A stretch of 64,000 nucleotides of DNA from Cephalopachus bancanus (Eukaryota > Chordata > Mammalia > Primates > Tarsiidae): assembly GCA_027257055.1 (NCBI GenBank), contig JAPVLO010000575.1, positions 310,001-374,000 on the forward strand. The letters run 5' to 3'. The translations under genes were made by a program, and so were the position numbers. How positions within the stretch are numbered: position 1 is the stretch's first letter; each line of letters starts with the position of its first letter. Positions 59,215 to 64,000 of this stretch are shown here, piece by piece. The notes under the pieces are model-generated. The model was not told the origin of the DNA, did not search any database, and saw only the letters and a program-made list of their open reading frames with translations.

Positions 59215-59359
59215 CTGCCATGTTAATTAAGTTTAGAGGTTGGTGAGGATTAGTGACTGCCCAGAGGGATTCCATCCCTGTCACGAAGAAGCAGAAGGAA
59301 AAGAAGTGCGACTCAGTCTTAGCTTTAGAGGATTGTCCTTGTCCAGTCGGCTGCTTCAT
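59215..59359 (-). pseudogene. env: env leader region, out of frame with SU
   Basis: A frame from ATG at 59,359 overlaps the end of integrase, as env starts do in this group, and contains a hydrophobic FFSFCFFV stretch. The SU frame begins 145 bp further, so a shift separates them. Confidence 0.65.
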
Positions 59360-59825
59360 TCGGGTGCGTAGTTTTTCAGCACAGCAGGGGTGTCAGCAAG
59401 TTTGACGTGGGTGTGGTATATCCAAGACGCGATACCTTCCACCTTCAAGGCGGTGGGGGTGGACAGGATCACAACGTACAGTCCTTTCCACCGCGGCTGC
59501 AGAGTCTCGTGTTGATATTGCTGGGCGTACACGCAGTTCCCCGGTTGGAAGTTGTGGGGAGTCGGCGGTGGTCTGGTCTCATAAAGGGCTTTCAGTCTGG
59601 GCCACACCTGCTTGTGGACCCTTTGCAGAGTTTGGAGGGAAAAAAGGAGTTTTTGATCATCTATGTCTGTTAATAGTTCTGTTCTTAGGTTAGGTATGAC
59701 CGGTGGAGGCACACCAAACATGATTTCAAAAGGAGTAAACCCTAGCTTATAGGGTGAGTTGCGCACCCTACATAGCGCAAAGGGAAGGAGAGTCACCCAG
59801 TCCCTGCCAGTCTCCTGGACTAATT
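59356..59825 (-). pseudogene. pol: integrase C-terminal part
   Basis: Continues integrase beyond the Alu insertion: SPYKLGFTPFEIMFG-type segment followed by the SH3-like DNA-binding domain (PRWKGLYVVILSTPTALKV) and stop at 59,356. The frame differs from the upstream integrase half because of the inserted Alu. Confidence 0.85.
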
Positions 59826-60143
59826 TAGTTAAGTTCTTTTTTTTGTTGTTTTTTTTTTGAGTTGGTGTCTCACTCTGTCGCCCAGACTGGAGTGCGGTGT
59901 CTGCTCCCGGCCACCGCAGCCTCGCCTGCTGGGCTCCAGCGATCCTTCCACCTCAGCCTTCCAAGTAGCTGGAACTACAGGCATGCGCTACCACGCCCAG
60001 CTGATTTTTTGATTTATTGTAGAGATGAGGTCTCGCTGCCCAGGCGGGTCTCGAACCCGCGGGCTCAGGCAATCCACTCACCTCAGCCTCCCAAAGGCGC
60101 GGAATTACAGGCTGAGCCACTGAGCCCGGCTAGTTAAGTTCTT
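59826..60143 (-). repeat. Alu (short-left-arm) inserted in integrase
   Basis: The Alu occupies 59,839-60,130, same strand as the provirus, short CTCGCTGCCC arm. Perfect 13-bp target duplication TAGTTAAGTTCTT at 59,826-59,838 and 60,131-60,143. It shows the provirus is older than this short-arm subfamily burst. Confidence 0.97.
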
Positions 60144-60995
60144 GTTTAGGGTTCTATTCATTCTTTCTACCTGTCCTGAGCTCTGGGGCCTGTATGCACA
60201 GTGTAATTTCCAATCCGCCCCCAGGGTCTGAGCTACTCCCTGTATTACCTTAGAGATGAAGCTGGGGCCGTTGTCCGATCCGATCTGGACCGGGAAGCCA
60301 TGCCTGGGCATCAGATCTTCCAAGAGTTTCTTGGCTACCACCTGTGCGGTTTCATTCTTGGTAGGGAATGCCTCTGTCCACCCTGAAAAGGTGTCTGTAA
60401 ACACTAGTAAGTACTTGTATCCGTACTTTCCTGGTCTCACCTCAGTGAAGTCCACTTCCCCGTATGCTCCTGGCCAGTTTCCTCGAAGTCTGGTCCCCGG
60501 GTTTTGTTTGGTATTGGTTGCGTTGACAACCCAACAAGCCTGACATTGAATTACAATTTGTCCGATTATTTGTCGAACGTTGGTCATAACTATGTTTGCA
60601 TGGCATATTAATTTGTCCATCTTTCTGGTTCCCATGTGGGTACTTCTGTGCATTTTTATAAACAGTTGCCGACCCAACTGTTCTGGAAGGATGACATCCC
60701 ATTTGCTGGTGGTCATATCCCAGTGTTGGATCCACCACCAGCCATTTGAGAACATAACTCCAGGCTGCCCATTTCTCCATTTTAAATCCTCCTCTGTATA
60801 ATTTGGGCTTTCCGGCAGATCCGGTGGCCCAGGGTCTGGCAGTGTGGTCACTAGGACATGGTCCACAGAAAGGGCTGCCTTTTTGGCCTCAGCATCTGCC
60901 AGATGGTTTCCCTGTGCCACTGGCATGTCCTCCTTCTGGTGTCCTGGACAATGTATTATGGCCAGTGCTTTGGGCAGCCAGAGTGCCTGTAACAA
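60144..60995 (-). pseudogene. pol: RNase H end and integrase N-terminal/core
   Basis: NHLADAEAKKA marks the RNase H C-terminus. Integrase follows: zinc finger H-x3-H (HRSTH) with CQAC, then a core with D in EVDFTEV, D in GSDNGPSF and E in SGQVERMNRT, i.e. the full DDE triad with no internal stop. The frame then runs into the Alu. In the family it joins viral DNA to host DNA. Confidence 0.9.
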
Positions 60996-61310
60996 CTCAA
61001 GGATTTCAGTTTTATTTTTGATAGCCTTTCCTTCTGCAGTTAAGAGCCCCCTCTCCTTATAGACGGCTCCATGAATGTGCGCAGTTGCAAAAGCATACCT
61101 GCTGTCAGTATAAACATTTATTCTCTGCCTTTTTCCATGACTAGGGCTTTAGTGAGGGCGATGAGCTCAGCTCGCTGCGCCGAGGTCCCGGCCGCAAGTG
61201 GCGCTGCCCATAAGGTCTCAGTCTCTGTCGTCACCGCTGCCCCAGCATACCTGGTTCCGCCCCGCACGAAGCTGCTGCCGTCTGTGTACCAGGTTTCTTC
61301 GGCGTTGGTT
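60996..61310 (-). pseudogene. pol: RNase H domain
   Basis: On the minus strand [11 protein letters not shown] (about 61,257-61,290) gives the first catalytic Asp, followed by [18 protein letters not shown] with the Glu. Interrupted by stops/shifts, so no long frame spans it. Confidence 0.75.
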
Positions 61311-62640
61311 AGGGCCGGTCCTGGAGGTCTTCCCGCATTCCGTGGACCTGCGCCAGGATGTCCTGGCAGTCGTGCAGGGGGCCTTCCCCGTCCGGGTCGG
61401 GTAGCAGGGTGGCTGGATTTAGAGTAGCCGGAGCCTGAAACAAGATTCTGGCTGGGTTTAAAAGGAGACTTTGATAATGAGTTAGCCGGGCATTACTTAT
61501 CCGTCTGTCGGGTGGTAGTTTCAGAACTCCCTCCACAGCATGAGGGGCGGTGACATGTAGTTCTGTTCCCATGGTGATTTTGCAGCGTCCTTGACCATAG
61601 TGGCAACTGCCGCAATGATTCGTAGGCATGGGGGCCACCCGGCAGCCACGGAGTCTAACTTTTTTGACAGGTATGCCACTGGCCTCTTCCATGGCCCTAT
61701 TTGCTGCAATAGCACTCCTCTGGCTATTCCCTTAGACTCATCAAAAGCAAGAAAAAGGGTTTGGTCAGATCCGGCAGTCCCAAAGCTGGGACTGACACCA
61801 GGGCTTGTTTAAGAGTTTCGAAAGATCTGTTTATGTCCTCCGTCCATATGAGGTCGAACTTATTTTTGGTGGCCTCATATAATGGCCGGGCGAGCTCAGC
61901 AAACCCAGGAATCCATAGGCGGCAGAAGCCAGCCGATCCTAAGAACTCACATACCTGTCGTACATTCTGTGGTTGTGGAATTCTCAGTACTGTCTCCTTC
62001 CGGGCATCCGATAGCCATCTCTGCCCGTTTTTCAGTTTGTAGCCCAGGTAATTTACTTCAGTTTTGCAGATCTGAGTCTTTTTGGCTGAGGCTCGATAGC
62101 CCAGAGCACCTAGTGTTTGCAGCAAATCTCTGGTGCCTTGCAAGCACGCGTCCCGATTTTCTGCGGCTAGCAGAATATCATCCATGTACTGCAACAGGGT
62201 TAGGGTGGGGTGTGTGTTACGGAACTCCCCAGGTCTTCATGTAAGGCTTCATCGAAGATGGTGGGAGAGTTTTTTAATCCTTGGGGAAGCCAGGTTCAGG
62301 TGAGTTGCCCACTGATTCCTCTTTCCGGGTCCAGCCACTTGAAGGTGAAGATGTCCTGACTCTGTGGGGCCAACGGTAAGCTGAAAAAGGCATCTTTTAA
62401 ATCTAATACCGTGTACCCAACCTTGTCTGGGGCCAGGGCAGTGAGGAGGGTATAGGGGTTAGGGACTGTGGGGTGTATGTCCATCACCCGGCGGTTTACT
62501 TCCCGTAAGTCCTGAACAGGCTGGTAGTCTGTTGAATTGGGCTTTTGCACTGGCAGCAAGGGTGTGTTCCAGGCAGACTGACAAGGCCGCAGTATTCCCT
62601 CATCCAGCAGCCGCCATATATGGGGGGGGTTATCCCATTT
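61310..62640 (-). pseudogene. pol: reverse transcriptase, frameshifted
   Basis: At least three frames: 62,559-62,296 (fingers/palm; VLDLKDAFF holds the first catalytic Asp), 62,194-61,724 (QYMDDILLA, the YxDD pair, then thumb/connection) and 61,715-61,309 (connection to RNase H). The segment 62,296-62,194 contains a break. YMDD rather than YVDD is present. Non-functional as it stands. Confidence 0.88.
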
Positions 62641-63690
62641 GGCGCCACCACAGGGATTGGATACTGCCGGACCCAGGCTGGGTCCGCTCCGGGCTTTAGT
62701 TCCACAAACACTGCTGGCCTGTGTTTAGCCAACCCTATTTCTCCAGTTTCTGCCCAGGCTAGGGGAATTTCCCGAAGCCAGTCCTGAATGTCCAATTCCA
62801 TCTCCAGGTCGTGGGCCTGACACAGCCTGTATTTATCTTTTAATTTTACAGTTAGAATCTGCAGGGGGCGCCCAACTGAATCTGTTACTGTCACCCCGTC
62901 TGGCCAAAAGCTGAGATTTGCTTCCACTTTGGTCAACAGATCTCTCCCAAACAAAGGGTATGGGCAATCAGGAAGAACTAAGAACTCATGGGCGACCGTA
63001 TCAGTGCTTAAATTCACTGTTCTTTTAGTGGTCCAGTGTGCCGGTCTTATCTCGTTAGCTCCCTGAACCCATGAGATTTTGTCTGAGAGAGGGCCTTGTG
63101 GTTTTAATAATACGGATTGCTCCCCTCCTGAATTCACATGAAAAGTCACGGGTTTCCCCCTTACCTCCAAGGTTACCCGGGGCTCGGGGGGACTCTGAGC
63201 CCTGACCTCCCTATCGTTATAGGCTTTCTCAGCCACCTCCAGCAGATCCTGTAAACTTTTCTCTCCTAATCTCTCTACTTTCTGCAGCTTTCTTTTGATA
63301 TCTGGTCCTGCCTGATTAACGAACGCCATGATCACAGCCGCTTTGGTTTCTGGTGCCTCTGGATTCATTGGGGTGTATTGGCGGAAGGCTTCCGTCATAC
63401 GCTCTAAAGATGCAGCTGGACTCTCGTTCCTGTCCTGTCTTATGTTATATACCTTAGCCAAATTAGTGGGTTTACGAGCAGCTGCCCGGAGACGTGCCAT
63501 CAGAGCCTGGCGGTAGACCCGAAGTTTCTCCTTACCTTCTGCCGTGTTAAAATCCCATTTAGGTCGAGAAAGGGGAAAAGCCTCATTGATAAGATCAGGG
63601 TTGGTGGTGGGCTGTTCATCAACTCCCGGAACCAGCTTCTGGGCCTCCGTCTGGATTCTTTCTTTTTCTTTTCTGCCTCCCCTCCCCGGC
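62496..63690 (-). pseudogene. gag-pro: capsid-protease-RT start, one open frame with nucleocapsid deleted
   Basis: An open frame of about 400 codons. Capsid C-terminal half with the major homology region (IRQDRNESPAASLERM), then at about 63,195 an abrupt change from the AEKAYNDREVRAQ region to the protease start SPPEPRVTLEV. No CCHC knuckle and no gag stop codon remain, so capsid and protease are fused in frame. The protease active site reads HVNSGGEQS: Asn for the catalytic Asp. Dimer-helix motif GRDLL is kept. RT begins after about 62,800; a frameshift near 62,640 ends sense. No ATG precedes capsid in this frame: the nominal start is a GTG inside the host-derived RING region. Confidence 0.88.
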
Positions 63691-64000
63691 CGCTCCTGGC
63701 TCTGCTTCTGCAGTGGCAGCGGCAGCGGTGGTGGGAGGCAGCCGGTCCCGGCAAAGGTGGCAGCGGGTGCAGAGCTTTCTCTGCCGGCAGCGGCGGCAGT
63801 AGCTGTGGCCACAGGGCACAGTCACCAGCTCACTCAGGAAGCCCTGGCAGACCAGGCAGCTGAGGATGCCGCTGGCGCCCGCGGCCGCAGCAGGGGCTGC
63901 GCTCCAGCCTAGCCCATGGTGGAGCCAGTAGTTGAACACCAGGCAGTCCACCGGGGTGCCGAGGCACTCAGGCCTGGCCAGGGGCCTGCGGCGCAGCACT
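63619..64000 (-). pseudogene. LONRF1: LONRF1-like RING region joined to the provirus
   Basis: Minus-strand frame open from the window edge to 63,619. It contains ARPECLGTPVDCLVFNYWLH, GLGWSAAP and then a RING finger: CLVC, PCGHSYCRRC, CHLCRDRLPP. The eight zinc ligands (C48, C51, C63, H65, C68, C71, C80, C83 in this frame) are present. From memory this is close to the first RING of LONRF1 (Lon-domain and RING-finger protein, E3-ligase family), with several substitutions. Host similarity ends soon after RDRLPP (63,735); retroviral capsid begins by about 63,665 in a different frame. There is no ATG before the edge. It may be a captured exon, a retrocopy or the gene itself disrupted; calling it a pseudogene is provisional. 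Confidence 0.75.

Larger units (their letters stand above)
56766..63700 (-). mobile_element. gammaretrovirus-like endogenous provirus, defective, 5' part outside or replaced
   Basis: Minus-strand order capsid, protease, reverse transcriptase, RNase H, integrase, env, polypurine tract, LTR. Gammaretroviral marks: protease and pol continuous with gag, CWLC in SU, CX6CC and an immunosuppressive-type segment in TM. Damage: no nucleocapsid, protease Asp replaced, at least three shifts in pol, three in env, and an Alu in integrase. Upstream of capsid there is host LONRF1-like coding sequence instead of matrix/p12, so the element is chimeric. No 5' LTR or primer-binding site is in the window. Not replication-competent as seen. 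Confidence 0.9.

Noticed and set aside
63328..63912. Plus-strand frames opposite gag and the RING region (62 and 122 codons)
   Set aside because: Shadows of the minus-strand retroviral and RING coding; Ala/Gly-rich from GC content.

Overview
This is vertebrate nuclear DNA, almost certainly from a primate. It holds close to one hundred dimeric 7SL-derived Alu elements (two arms, a middle A-rich linker reading ACAATAAATC, a 3' poly-A tail), covering roughly 40-45% of the window; dimeric Alus are a primate trait. The Alus here do not have the anthropoid S/Y right arm, nor the right-arm block I associate with lemur and loris Alus. They have their own diagnostic right arm (GCTGCGGTGGCCGGGAGCGGCC). 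A non-anthropoid, non-strepsirrhine primate, i.e. a tarsier, is my best guess; this is inference and needs a database search. Ancient eutherian or primate repeats agree with a mammal: Tigger1, Charlie/MER1, MER5A, mariner, L1M and possibly MIR.

Layout. 0-11 kb: dense Alus with an L1 3' end, an LTR fragment and a MER1-like hAT fragment. 11.6-12.45 kb: a strong TATA-less CpG island with Sp1-type GC boxes and two candidate splice donors on the plus strand, the best candidate for a host promoter and first exon. 12.5-43 kb: intron-like or intergenic DNA with nested transposons. These include an LTR copy split by two Alus (13.9-14.95 kb), a poly-A-tailed retroposed LTR end (21.7 kb), a Charlie-type element with a perfect 8-bp target duplication (22.57-23.84 kb), and a Tigger1 spread over 6 kb by Alu, L1, LTR-like and mariner insertions (26.7-32.7 kb). 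43.88-47.43 kb: a 3.5-kb minisatellite built from CCCTCACACCCTCAG, whose other strand is rich in TGAGGG and GGG runs. 47.4-56.7 kb: more Alus, tailed LTR pieces, a second LTR copy and simple repeats.

56.77 kb to the right edge: an endogenous gammaretrovirus-like provirus on the minus strand, in the order (high to low coordinate) gag capsid, protease, reverse transcriptase, RNase H, integrase, env, polypurine tract, 3' LTR. It is defective: frameshifts in pol and env, no nucleocapsid zinc knuckle, Asn in place of the protease catalytic Asp, and an Alu inside integrase. The 5' LTR is not in the window. Where upstream gag should lie, the sequence changes at about 63.7 kb into host coding sequence that I recognise as the first RING region of LONRF1, same orientation, all zinc ligands kept and open to the window edge. 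This host RING / retrovirus chimera is the most unusual item here.

No complete host protein-coding gene, tRNA, rRNA or CRISPR array is visible. Nearly all longer open frames are Alu, minisatellite or CpG-island artefacts. Alu entries note whether the copy has the 'short' left arm (sense GGGCAGCGAGACC, antisense CTCGCTGCCC) or retains the extra CAAGTT.
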